From positions 66,962-89,695 of the forward strand of contig WELA01011400.1 in assembly GCA_009602735.1 (NCBI GenBank): a stretch of DNA of 22,734 nt, in the 5' to 3' direction. This document shows, one piece after another, positions 9,360 to 17,949 of the stretch (position 1 is its first letter; each line of letters begins with the position of its first letter). This DNA comes from Mesotaenium endlicherianum. Its lineage: Eukaryota > Streptophyta > Zygnematophyceae > Zygnematales > Mesotaeniaceae. Below the pieces are notes generated by a model, which was not told where the DNA came from, did no database searches, and saw nothing but the letters and a program-made list of their open reading frames with translations. The position numbers and the translations under genes were made by a program.

Positions 9360-10252
9360 TGTAATGAATCAATTCATTCTTTATTTTGTTAATTACACAC
9401 ACACATATATCATTAAGGGAAAATGAGATTCGTAAACCGATGTCCTACCAGTGTGGTTAATTCCTGGGTTGGCAAAGCCGTCGTCAGTCAACTGAACAGT
9501 TAGGACTTCAGTCAACCGACCAATTAATATGGTCGTTATACCTAGATCCGTGGGTCCCAACGGGTTTCCCACGAAACGACGCACCTTTTGCCGTGGTCAA
9601 CCAGGTGGTCAATAGGTACATAGCAGGCTGGGATCTTGTGGTCCTCAATTTGGACAGGAGGCTTTAGAGTCGGATTTCTAGTTGCAAGTCATGTGTGCAC
9701 TTTTGGGGTTCGACCAGCTTCCACGAAAATTGACATGGCGTCTTCGTTTGTGCTCCAAATGGAGCAAAATAGGACTTTTCGGAAAGGTTCCGTCAAGATG
9801 CGTTCTTTGTTGTTGCGTTTGCTCAGTTTGGAGTGGTAGTAACACAGTTATGCCCTCTGACATTTTGGGGTCACATAGCGGACAAATTCCATGGTTTTTC
9901 ACCTAAATCAGTGGGATGTGTTTTAGCTACATTATGGTCATCTAAATGAGAGCGCCTTTGCTATTTAGTCCCTTGATGTTCTGTATGTGCTTATACATGC
10001 TTGTATGCCTGGTAGGCAAGAGGTCATGAGTTTCTAAAGGAGAAGCTTTAGTCCTCAAGTTCGTCTCTTCCTTATGCCTTGAGTTAATGTGCAACTATGG
10101 TACACAACGGTAAGTGAGTGAAGGGGTATAGATGAGTAAACGAAATTCATTATAAGGGCAAAGATGGCTCCCTGATTCTACACGCTTCCACCTATCTCTG
10201 ATCTTTTATATTTAAATGCAATAATTGTCTTGAATTCACAAGATCAATTTTA
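9360..10252 (-). mobile_element. R repeat, copy 3 (inverted, probable solo LTR inside the element A integrase)
   Basis: About 0.89 kb matching R copies 1 and 2 on the opposite strand, with roughly 300 bp of the AT-rich part deleted (between ACGAATCTCA and TTAATGATATATG). The flanks are GTAATTGT (9,355-9,362) and GTGATTGT (10,253-10,260). Element B carries uninterrupted GTGATTGT at the same codons (VIV), so this is a target duplication from a clean insertion. It can be read as 5 bp (GTAAT/GTGAT), leaving a TG-starting, TA-ending element as in LTR elements, or as 8 bp. The 5-bp reading and the LTR-like copy arrangement favour a solo LTR. No coding capacity is seen. Confidence 0.7.
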
Positions 10253-10760
10253 GTGATTGTGCGTCATGGAGCTCCAGTTGAAGTGCTGACAGACCAAGTG
10301 TCTGAGTTCCACGGGTCTTTTTGGAAGCTCTTAAATAAATGCTTCATTGATCACCGCACTACATGTAGAGATCATCCGCAGGCAGATTGTCTTGCAAAAA
10401 GGATGGTGCAAACCATCAAGTCGGCATTACGGAAGTACTGACAAACGGGACTAGGACTTAGTTCTGCCATGGCTAGTAATGGGGCTATAAATTCAGCAAG
10501 CAGGTTGCATTGGCAAACTACTCGCCATACCAGATCTTATTTGGAAGAAGTCTAGAAGCATCCAGCAGCATCAAGCAAAAAAATTGAGCTGTTGGAAAAC
10601 CTGGACAGCCCAAACGAGCTATTAAAAAATATGATGCTCCGCAAGGCGTTGTTTGAACGCATGATGCCAGGCGCACTGGATAACTTGAAAATTGCGCAAA
10701 AAAGAGATACGCAACGTTACGCAAAGACACGAGATGGGAGCTTTTGCCTGTAGATGACGC
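10247..10760 (+). pseudogene. element A: integrase core, second part
   Basis: VRHGAPVEVLTDQ holds the second catalytic Asp, and RDHPQADCLAKRMVQTIKSAL is the block that normally holds the catalytic Glu. Here the Glu position is Lys (LAKRMVQ), a change explicable by one G-to-A step. A TGA stops the frame at 10,439-10,441. The following ALFERMMPGALDNLKIAQ aligns with element B. The first catalytic Asp lies before the R insertion, in a region scrambled by frameshifts. Confidence 0.75.
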
Positions 10761-11222
10761 GGATCCAAGGTGGAGATTTTGTCTACATGATGTGCCAGAC
10801 CAAGACCACCATGGATATCGGTTTAGGTGCAGTGATCTTATGCGTGAAACATGCGTGTGGGATGGTGTGCTAGAGCTGGAAGGCTCTGACGGCAAAACCA
10901 TGAGAGAACATGTGCATAATTGTTCACTGTGCTATCTGCCAAATATTAACCCAATGGTTAAAGCTGTGCCTGAGGATTTGGTGCTAGCCACACCTTGTGC
11001 CAGCTGCTGGACTACCACGAGGCAATAGTAATGTGTAACGAGTATAGTGCCAAGTGGCACACATTTTGCATTGGTGATGAGGAGATTACGGCAAAACGTT
11101 GGGAATGTCTTGACTGCCTTCGTAACCCCCCAGCAGGAAGATTGGTAAATAAGGTAGCTTTCAGCGAAGGAGGTAGGGACGCCTTAGCTGAAAAAAAGGG
11201 GTGTAAGGTTATTGAAGGATAG
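10760..11222 (+). pseudogene. element A: integrase C-terminal module with PHD-like zinc finger
   Basis: After a GDFVY / GVLELEGSDGKT block, the frames read REHVHNCSLCYLPNI, then PCASC (first Cys pair intact), a short deletion with a frame change near 11,010, then MCNEYSAKWHTFCIGDEE and RWECLDC. This is the C-x2-C ... C-x2-C-x4-H-x2-C ... W-x-C-x2-C order of a PHD finger, with the fourth ligand changed from Cys to Tyr (CNEY). PHD fingers usually read histone H3 tails. Here the finger occupies the place where chromoviruses carry a chromodomain. Its binding role in this element is inference. Confidence 0.7.
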
Positions 11223-11268
11223 AAAGTTTTTTGCAAAAATTGTTAAGTCCTGAATATAAAATGTGCAC

Positions 11269-11288
11269 GGAGAGAGGAAGTAAAGGGG
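11269..11288 (+). other. element A: polypurine tract
   Basis: GGAGAGAGGAAGTAAAGGGG is all purine but for one T. It sits shortly after the PHD region and is followed at once by TGTTCAAC. That is the usual arrangement of a plus-strand primer and the start of a 3' LTR. Element B has GGGTGTGCAAAC at the matching place. Confidence 0.5.
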
Positions 11289-11335
11289 TGTTCAACTTAC
11301 TTTCGTGGGAGAAGGTTAGACACGTCATTATCTAC
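11289..11335 (+). mobile_element. element A: stub of 3' LTR
   Basis: About 45 bp beginning TGTTCAAC follow the polypurine tract, before the sequence passes into the antisense reading frame X. The rest of the LTR is missing, so element A is truncated at both ends. Confidence 0.35.
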
Positions 11336-12088
11336 ATGTGGACCCAAATGTGTGAGGATTTTTGAATTCTTTCAAAATTTGAGGGTAGTTCACGTTCATT
11401 GCGACAGTATGACGGGTACAAGCATAATTTGCTTTGAGTTCTTGTGTTAAGTCTTGCAATTAAGTCTATGCTCTCAGCAGGTGCAACAAACACTGCTCTT
11501 CTTGAAGACAAAACGGTCATTTTGGCCTTAGCAGCCTCTTTCTGGATTTTCAAATCCCTTGCCTTCTTTTGCTCTCCAAATGCCCATTCCTGGGTAAAGT
11601 CCTCATCCTTTTGGAATTCGCGATAGAGTAATAAAACGTCCTTGTCCAAATCCTGAACCACATTTATGAGTGCAACAGATTGTGTATATGAAGCATCCTT
11701 CTGAGTCTTCTCGAAGAAGTCCGCCTAATAGATCTCATCAAACTCTTGGAAAGTGAGACCATAATTACCTGTTCGTCCACTAAAACACTTTGTAGATTGG
11801 AACTTAGGATTCTCATCCCTTTCATCACCCAGCCAATTCAAATGGTGACCAGTATGCACTAACTCTCCCTCAAGCGTCTTACGTTCTGCCCAAAATAGGT
11901 GCAAAGACACGCTCGCTTTGTGGATTCTCACCATTTGCGGAGATTTGGCGAGGCTCGTCTCCCGACGTTTGCTCTCTCCACGAGTTGTCAAACAGCTTAG
12001 AAGTGTCACTCCTTCGTGGACTCTGGCTTGAATTGGAGCCTTCTACATGCTTTACGGGATGGTAGATTCTACCACTTCTCAACCGCAT
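11332..12088 (-). pseudogene. broken ORF X, possibly gag-like, beside R copy 2
   Basis: From ATG 12,088 the frame reads MRLRSGRIYHPVKHVEGSNS and runs to about 11,890. A frameshift then leads to a second frame that runs to a stop at 11,332, interrupted by one TAG at 11,727-11,725 (DEIY*ADFFEKTQKDASYTQ). The second frame is charged and helical (LYREFQKDEDFTQEW, KIQKEAAKAKM). No zinc knuckle or protease. The MRLRSGR-type start is seen in plant retroelement Gag proteins. Its position, some 180 bp after the minus-strand end of R copy 2, suits a gag behind a 5' LTR. That assignment is inference; a host-gene fragment is possible. Confidence 0.35.
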
Positions 12089-12270
12089 GTACAGTTGAAT
12101 TTCATTGGGTCCCCTTCCAGGTTGAGCACCGGCGGACCTCACAGGCCTCAATCCCCAATTTGCTTGAAAATTCTTGTTCACCTGAACCAATCAACTAAAG
12201 TTTGGAAGTAGGACAAAGCGTCTTACTTCCAAATAGGCTTTTGCCCAAGTTGAGGGTTGCACAAATGAAC

Positions 12271-13478
12271 AAATTTGAGATGAATCTTGCTTATTCAAGA
12301 TAAACATATTTCATTTAAACATATAAGATCAGAGATAGGTGGAAGCGTGTAAAATGAGGGAGCAATCTTCGCCTTTATAATGAAGTCCGTTTACTCACCT
12401 ATACCCCTTGACTCACTTACTGTAGTGTGCCATAGTTGCACACTAACTCAAGGCACAAGAAAGAGGCGAACTTGAGGACTAGAACTTCTCCTTTAGTATC
12501 GCATAGCCTCTTGTCTACCAAGCATACAAGCATGTATAAGTACATACACAACATCAAAGGACTGAATAGCAATGGCGCTCTCATTCAGATGACCATAATG
12601 TAGCTAAACACATTCCACTGACTTAAGTGCAAAACCATGGAATCTGTCCGTTATGTGACCCCGACATGTCAGAAGGCATACCTCTATCAATACTTCTTCA
12701 AATTGAGCAAACTTAACAACAACGGACGCATCTTGACGAGACCTTTTTGTAGTCCTAGTTTGCTCCATTTGGAGCACAGACAAAGAAGCCATGTCAATTT
12801 CCGTGAAAGCTGGTCATAATAACGAACCCAAAAGTGCACACATGACTTGCAAGTAGAAATCCAACTCTAAAGCCTACCGTCCAGAACCGGGGACCACAAG
12901 ATTCCAGCCTGCAATGTACCTAGTGACCACTTGGTTGACCACGGCGCAAGGTGCGCCGTTTCGTGGGTAACCTGCTAAGTTGGGACCCACGGATCTAAGT
13001 ATAACGACCATATTAATTGGTTGGTTGACTGAAGTCCTAACTGTTGATTTGACTGACGACGGCTCCGCCTACCCAGGAGTTAACCACACTGGTAGGATAT
13101 GGGTTTACCGAACCTCAGCTGACTTCCCGACTTTCAGTATACTTCGGTCACATGTGCCAATCTACAAATAATAACCTAAATGAATATATCTATCCTCAGC
13201 GTACTGAGTCCAAGTATACTAACTACTATTATACGAGCTTACTATATATGAACCTACTGATACTATGTTCTATATAGATACAGATAATCTCAACAAACTA
13301 TACTTTGATATAAAAGGTCATCCTGCTGACCTTTTTGACAAAGTAAGTAAACTCGCATTATATTGATACATATTCATTTCGATGAACTCGCACATGTGAG
13401 TATATCAACATATCACTTATTCAATGATATATGTGTATGTGCAATTAATCAAATAAATAATGAATTGATTCATTACCA
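12271..13478 (+). mobile_element. R repeat, copy 2 (most complete; probable LTR, sense strand minus)
   Basis: The longest copy, about 1.2 kb. The first 450 bp match R copy 3 (AGATCAGAGATAGGTGGAAG; CACTAACTCAAGGCAC; GTATAAGTACATACACAAC) and the rest matches copy 1 through to AATGAATTGATTCATTACC. On the minus strand it starts TGGTAATGAATC. Near its other end is ATCTTG-CTTATT-CAAGAT, a small inverted repeat matched in copy 3 by CTTG-TGAATT-CAAG. No ORF. Its position between element B and ORF X suggests it is the LTR of the element that contained X. Confidence 0.65.
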
Positions 13479-13885
13479 GATTTTAATTTGCAAAATGCCT
13501 GTACTAAGACTGATAAAATAATAACATTTTTCTCCAACATAAATGTCAAGTGCTATCAAACACTTTATTATTGACCATTTTTGACAGATGCTTGACAATT
13601 AATTAGGAATATATGTCGTGCCTATTAGTGTCGGTTCCTGAGCACATGCGTAGCTTCCCAGCACGTGTGCCAACGACCTGGTTGACGTGTCTGTGGTCCT
13701 TCTCGCGTGCGAGTGGTCCATGGCCGACTGGTCGGTGCGTTACTGCACGTGGGGAATCAACCTGGTCAATCGACCTTTGCACGTGTGTCGGTGGCAGACT
13801 GACTGAGGTTGACCCCATTTTGGCCTTCCTGCACTTGCACCATTCAGTGGGCACTCAGCATTTTAGTGTTTGCACACCCAACTGG
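13479..13885 (-). other. probable 3' LTR remnant of element B and spacer
   Basis: On the minus strand, TGTGCAAACAC follows the polypurine tract of element B and aligns with TGTTCAAC of element A, so an LTR should begin near 13,877. The part from 13,620 to 13,877 is richer in G+C and contains three CACGTG palindromes. The part from 13,479 to 13,610 is AT-rich with nothing recognisable. The LTR end cannot be fixed because no second copy is present. Confidence 0.4.
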
Positions 13886-13900
13886 TTCTCTTCTTTTCCT
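13886..13900 (-). other. element B: polypurine tract
   Basis: On the minus strand AGGAAAAGAAGAGAA, fifteen purines, lies just after the PHD-containing frame ends and just before the putative LTR start. This is where the plus-strand primer of an LTR element belongs. Confidence 0.55.
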
Positions 13901-14403
13901 ATTTCAGGACTTTTGAATTTTGCAAAAAGTTTTCCATACTCCAATTCTCTTTACACCACTCCCTTTCAGCTGAGGCGTTCTTGCCTCTTCTTCTGAAAGT
14001 TATTCCAGCCTTGTGACTAGGGGTTTTAGGAAGGTAGTCAGGGCATTCCCAACGTCCTACCATAATCTCTTCATCACCAATGCAAAAAGTATGCCAACGG
14101 GCTCCACACTTATCGCAGGTTACCATTGCTTCTTGATCATCTAGCACTTTGCAGCTGGCATAAGGTGTGGCTGGCACTAATTCCTTAGGTACAACCTTAA
14201 CCGTGGTGTCAATGTTTGGCAGAGGGCACAGTGAGCAGCTCAGCACATGATCTCTCACGGTTTTGATCAGAGCCTTCCAGCTCGAGCACACCATTCCCAA
14301 ACACATGTTTCACGTGCAATATCACTACATTTGAACTGGTGTGGATGGTGGTCTTGGTCCAACGCTTCCTGTAGACGAAGTCTCCTTCCTGGATTTGGGT
14401 CAT
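13899..14403 (-). pseudogene. element B: integrase C-terminal module with PHD-like zinc finger
   Basis: A block with GDFVY and GVLELEGSD is followed by RDHVLSCSLCPLPNIDTT, then PYASC, VTCDKCGARWHTFCIGDEE and RWECPDYL. The two outer Cys pairs have each lost one ligand to Tyr (PYASC, CPDY). The inner C-x2-C-x4-H-x2-C is intact. Element A keeps the two ligands missing here and lacks one that is kept here. A basic tail (TFRRRGKNASAEREWCKENW) ends at a stop at 13,899. The frame from 14,306 has no stop across the whole finger. Confidence 0.75.
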
Positions 14404-14451
14404 CTGCAGGCGGTAGCTCTCGTCTCGTGTCCTTGCGTAACGTTGCGTATC

Positions 14452-15540
14452 TCATTTTTGCACAATTTTCAAGTTGTCCAGTGCAGCAGGCATCATGCGT
14501 TCAAATAACACCTTACGGCGCATCATGACCCTTAGTAGCTCGTCATGGTTGTCCAGGTCTTTCACCTGTTCAATCTCAAGCTTTATGCTGCTAGATACGA
14601 CTGGACTTCTGCCAAACAAAGTTTGATATGGAGAGTAATTTGCCAAGGCAGCTTGCTTACTAAACTTGTAACCCATCACCAGCCATGGCAAGGCCAGATC
14701 CCAGTTGCGCTTATCATGTTCCAGACAGTACTTGCGCAAAGCAGACATAATGGTTTGCACCATTCGCTGCTTGTGGATGGTCCCTAGATGTGGTGCGATA
14801 ATCAACGAAGCATTTTTGCAAAACTTTCTGAAATGACCCTTGATCTGTCATCACTTCTGCTAGAGCTCCATGCCGCACAATCACGTGGTTGAGGAGTGCT
14901 TCCGCAATCCCCAAACTCTTTTTAGCAGTTAGAGGTACAACCTCTATTCACTTAGAGTAACGCTTAATCATGACCATAATATACTTGTTACCTCGCTTGG
15001 ACAGCGACAGCTCACCTGCAAGATCGCAGCTCCAGCGGTAGCCTAGGCCCATGATCGGCAGAGGTTGCAAGTGTGGATGCTGCTGGGTAAATCCAGCCTT
15101 GGCGCGTGCACAACTTTGACAGGCTTTGACCACGTCCTCACGTTGCTGCTTCATGCCCCTCCATTAGAAAGGCAGTTCCAGAAGACTATACGTCTTTTTG
15201 ACATCGTAGTGTCCAATATTTTCGTGCATTTCCTGCACGAGAGCTCGCCTTTAGGTGGATTCTGGCACCAACTTTTCTTGCACAATATCTTCAACTTTAA
15301 ACAGGTTATTGCATTTCCAGCAAAATCTTTTAGCACGGTGGCTCACCTGGTCTCTTTTTTAGAGATAATCCTTCCAGGTGAACACCAGTCCCGAGCCAGT
15401 GCATAGTAACTTGACCTTTCCAGATTTCCCGGACTGAACAGGGGTGGAGGCTCAGCTTCATCTGACGCTACCATGCTAGCCATTTTGGCTAAGCAGGCTG
15501 CCAATTCTGCTGGGTTGCTCACGTCTTCGTCTTTGCGAGC
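14452..15540 (-). pseudogene. element B: integrase zinc domain and core
   Basis: The linker ends with QVSHRAKRFCWK. The zinc domain reads EMHENIGHYDVKKTYSLLE ... KACQSCARAKAGF, so all four HHCC ligands are kept. The core has RWSCDLAGELSLSKRGNKYI (first Asp) and EVMTDQGS (second Asp). The catalytic Glu position reads HKQRMVQT, that is Gln. The clean frame at 14,805-14,452 continues with IMSALRKYCLEHDKRNWDLA. Stops and frame changes occur near 15,170, 14,950 and 14,810. The uninterrupted HVIVRHGA codons here show the pre-insertion sequence at the R copy 3 site. Confidence 0.8.
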
Positions 15541-15542
15541 TC

Positions 15543-15999
15543 CTATTCTCTCGCAGAGGATGGAGCAGGGTTTTTGCTAAGTCCATCCGCGTCGTTGTTG
15601 AGTATGCCGACTCGGTGCACCACCGTCATCTGGTAATCCTGTAGCTTGAGGGCCCAACGGGCTAGCTTACAAGAGAGATCTCCATTCTTCATGAGCCAAA
15701 TCAACGACGAGTGATCTGTGATCAATGTGAAAGTTTTTTTCCAAAGATACTCTCTGAAATGTGCGACAGCCCAAACCACTGCCAATAACTCTCCTTCATA
15801 GGATGAGTAGTTGCTCTCTGCTCTGTTGTTTGAGCGTGAGCCGTAGGCAATTTACGTACTCCTCCCTAGGGCTTTTGGCCTCAGTGAGTACTGCGCCAAT
15901 CCCCACACGACTCCAGTTTGTGTATAGGTTGAATGGCTTAGAGTAGTCTGGCGTGCGCAAGAGTGGGACTGTTACCAGCCTCTCTTTCAGCTCGTTCAT
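15543..15999 (-). pseudogene. element B: RNase H domain
   Basis: The frame at 15,999-15,796 reads MNELKERLVTVPLLRTPDYS and NLYTNWSRVGIGAVL; the usual Asp of TDWS is Asn. A frame change follows near 15,790. The frame at 15,785-15,543 then reads AVVWAVAHFREYLW, ITDHSSLIWLMK and ILNNDADGLSKN without interruption. Confidence 0.8.
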
Positions 16000-16089
16000 G
16001 GCCTTCTCCTGAACTTCTCGATCTTCACAAAAGGTACATCCTTTTTCAGGATTTTTGTCAAGGATTTAGCATTTTTGCTATAATCCTTC

Positions 16090-16935
16090 ACGAACTTGCG
16101 ATACTATCCGCTTAGCTCTAGAAGAGCTCTTAGCTTACACACGTTTGCAGGTGCAGGTATCTTGTAAATGGCCTCAGTCTTTACAGCCTGAGAGGACATA
16201 GCATTGATCCTAATCTCATGTCCAAAGTAAGGCACGTGTGCCTCAAAGAATCTGCACTTTCCAGGATACAGCGTCGTGAAATTTCTCCAGGCGCTAAAAT
16301 ACTTGTTCTAAGTGTTTGAGGTACTGCTCAATTGACTCATTAAATACTACCACATTATCAATGTATGTTTTGCAAATTCTAGCCCCTCCAGCACTTTATC
16401 CATAGTTCTTTGGAATATGGCGGGGGCATTTCTCAGCCCAAATGGCATTATTGTCCATTGCCAGAGTTATCTTTGAGCCCAGAAAGCAGTCTTACCTCAA
16501 TCTTCCGTTTTCAGAGGGATCTGGTTGAAGCCTTGACGCAAATTAATGATGCTAAACACCTTCCCGGTGCATGGTGGCAATGGAGAAGGTCCGCTCCGGC
16601 GTAGGCATCACATAGCTATCTGGCTTAGTGTAGAGATTCAGTATTCTGTAATCACCACACATGCGAATGGCAGTATAATTGCCAGCCTCGTCTTTCTTTG
16701 CAACTACTACTGTGAGAGCCCCATGTACTGAGGTTAATTTTTCAATCATGCCCAGCTGGTACAGTTCTTGGTAGGTCTTCTCCACACAGTCCCATTTTGT
16801 CTGGCTGAGCTTATGCGGCCCAAGCCTGACAGGCTTGTCAGTGGTCAATATTATCCCACACACGTTGGCAGTAGTTTCGCCAATCTCTTCTTTGGTGAAA
16901 GCAAAACACCTTTTGGTGCATCTTCAACAGCCTCT
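16090..16935 (-). pseudogene. element B: reverse transcriptase, catalytic Asp lost
   Basis: The frame at 16,863-16,552 holds IEKLTSVHGALTVVVAKKDE and AIRMCGDYRILN. The rest is spread over several frames. The catalytic box at 16,354-16,365 reads YIDN: the second of the two metal-binding aspartates is Asn (GAT to AAT). Element A keeps YIDD at the same place. Frameshifts near 16,550 and 16,450 break the palm. Confidence 0.8.
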
Positions 16936-17215
16936 TTACTTGAGCTCTTTGATGGGATGAGACCTTGTTTCCAATGGCAAACATCTCATTTTTTGGCAGC
17001 TTTTGCCTAGAAAAAACGTCTTGTAATTGCTACTGCTGAGATTCAGGCGAGGGTTTCGTACTTCGTCCTTATCCTCTGGCTTTTCAACCTGGCTGCTGCA
17101 TGGAGGAGTGGCAGGCTTCTCGTCCAATCCCTCTTGAGATATAGGCTCTGCAGCCTTTCCTTTTGGTCCCTTACCCTTTCCTTGGGGTCGGCGCATCTCC
17201 TGTTGAGAGGTGATT
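16936..17215 (-). pseudogene. element B: gag C-terminal tail
   Basis: Reads ITSQQEMRRPQGKGKGPKG, then a Pro/Ser/Glu-rich stretch, and passes toward RT through a frame holding FLGKKLPKNEMFAIGN. It aligns with the matching segment of element A. An ATG at 17,196 opens the longest clean stretch but is unlikely to be the true start. No zinc knuckle. Confidence 0.5.
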
Positions 17216-17506
17216 TTTTGAAATGAATCGCGATTAAAAATACATAATTATCTTTATATCAGCGAGTAATCTTTATGGTATTTTAACACACTAGCAGTGA
17301 GCAATACTCGCAAGTCAAATGCAAGTAAACTAGCATCAATAATGCAATCAGTAAACTTATACATAAGCAAGGCTAGAAGACAGTGCGTATCAATGGTTTC
17401 TCGCCTTGGATTCAGATACCTCTCAGTAAGCAGTACAAGAGAGTTGGCCTCGTTTTTGAATGCCGAACTCGAGACCAATACCTAGCATATATGCATGGAA
17501 TGAGTT
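17216..17506. other. spacer of unknown origin
   Basis: AT-rich sequence that does not match the upstream part of element A. A 74-codon open stretch on the minus strand (17,478-17,254) begins within AT-rich DNA and resembles nothing I know. No RNA gene or repeat seen. Confidence 0.4.
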
Positions 17507-17939
17507 TACTGTTCGTGCGATGGCACCGCCTACTCGGGGATTAACCATGTTGGTAGGACCTCGGCTAACCAAATCCACAGCCATCTCCCATCATCCCGAA
17601 TCGCCATCCACCTTAAGGGTGTCATCTGGCCACACATCTAGCACACCACACTTAGATGCATAGCTAGGCAGTTTGCTGCTGCCGAGTACGACAGCCAGCT
17701 GACAGTCAAAGAATGTGCCAGCAAGCTGACACAAGTCAACAGGTTGACCTAATAAACTTCAACCTGTTGCTCTTGGCTGAGTCATTTAACTAATTATCAA
17801 ATATCCAGCAGACTTAATATCAATTAAAGTTCAGCAGGTCCAACTTATTTGACTATTATATTTAAATGAATATTATATCTATCCAATATACTGATTCAAT
17901 CCCTCCAACTTAGATTGTTGTCGACTAAACAACACTTCC
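17507..17939. other. spacer with a short stretch like R and a perfect hairpin
   Basis: About 45 bp near 17,520-17,567 (CACCGCCTACTCGGGGATTAACC ... TTGGTAGGACCTCGG) resemble the middle of R (CTCCGCCTACCCAGGAGTTAACC). Around 17,860-17,910 the words AAATGAATAT...ATCTATCC recall R again. The rest does not align by eye, so this may be a very old or related LTR. A hairpin lies at 17,737-17,769. Confidence 0.3.
17737..17769. repeat. perfect inverted repeat, 11-bp arms
   Basis: CAACAGGTTGA (17,737-17,747) and TCAACCTGTTG (17,759-17,769) are exact reverse complements separated by 11 bases. The function is unknown. It is not followed by a T tract, so there is no reason to call it a terminator. Confidence 0.75.
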
Positions 17940-17949
17940 TACTATGTTT

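Larger units (their letters stand above)
6629..11335 (+). mobile_element. Ty3/Gypsy-type element A, decayed, PHD-carrying family
   Basis: The order is gag remnant, reverse transcriptase, RNase H, integrase and PHD-like finger, all on the plus strand. It is the same family as element B on the opposite strand; by eye roughly four of five bases agree in the RNase H segment. The 5' end is cut by R copy 1, the integrase is split by R copy 3, and the 3' end shows a purine-rich tract followed by a TG-starting LTR stub. Stops and frameshifts occur in every domain, so it cannot encode a working polyprotein. No protease motif was found between gag and RT. Confidence 0.85.
13886..17215 (-). mobile_element. 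Ty3/Gypsy-type element B, decayed, PHD-carrying family
   Basis: The order on the minus strand is gag tail, RT, RNase H, integrase, PHD-like finger and polypurine tract. It is the same family as element A, in inverted orientation. The gag side stops matching A at about 17,215, upstream of ITSQQE. It carries several frameshifts and stops and has lost a catalytic Asp in RT, so it is dead. Its lesions differ from those of A, so the two decayed separately. Confidence 0.85.

Noticed and set aside
9363..10252. R as a DNA transposon with terminal inverted repeats
   Set aside because: The two ends do not match as inverted repeats beyond a few bases. The palindromic AATGAAT-CA-ATTCATT lies at one end only. 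The 8-bp duplication reading remains possible, so this is a downgrade and not a disproof.
5758..13478. R copies 1 and 2 as the LTRs of element A
   Set aside because: A has its own polypurine tract followed by TGTTCAAC, not R. The R ends that look like an LTR start face the opposite strand to A.
13613..13996. 127-codon plus-strand frame near 13.6-14.0 kb
   Set aside because: It is antisense to the end of element B and its LTR, with no conserved features.
15065..15406. 113-codon plus-strand frame
   Set aside because: It is the complement of the element B integrase zinc region; the minus strand has the HHCC motif.
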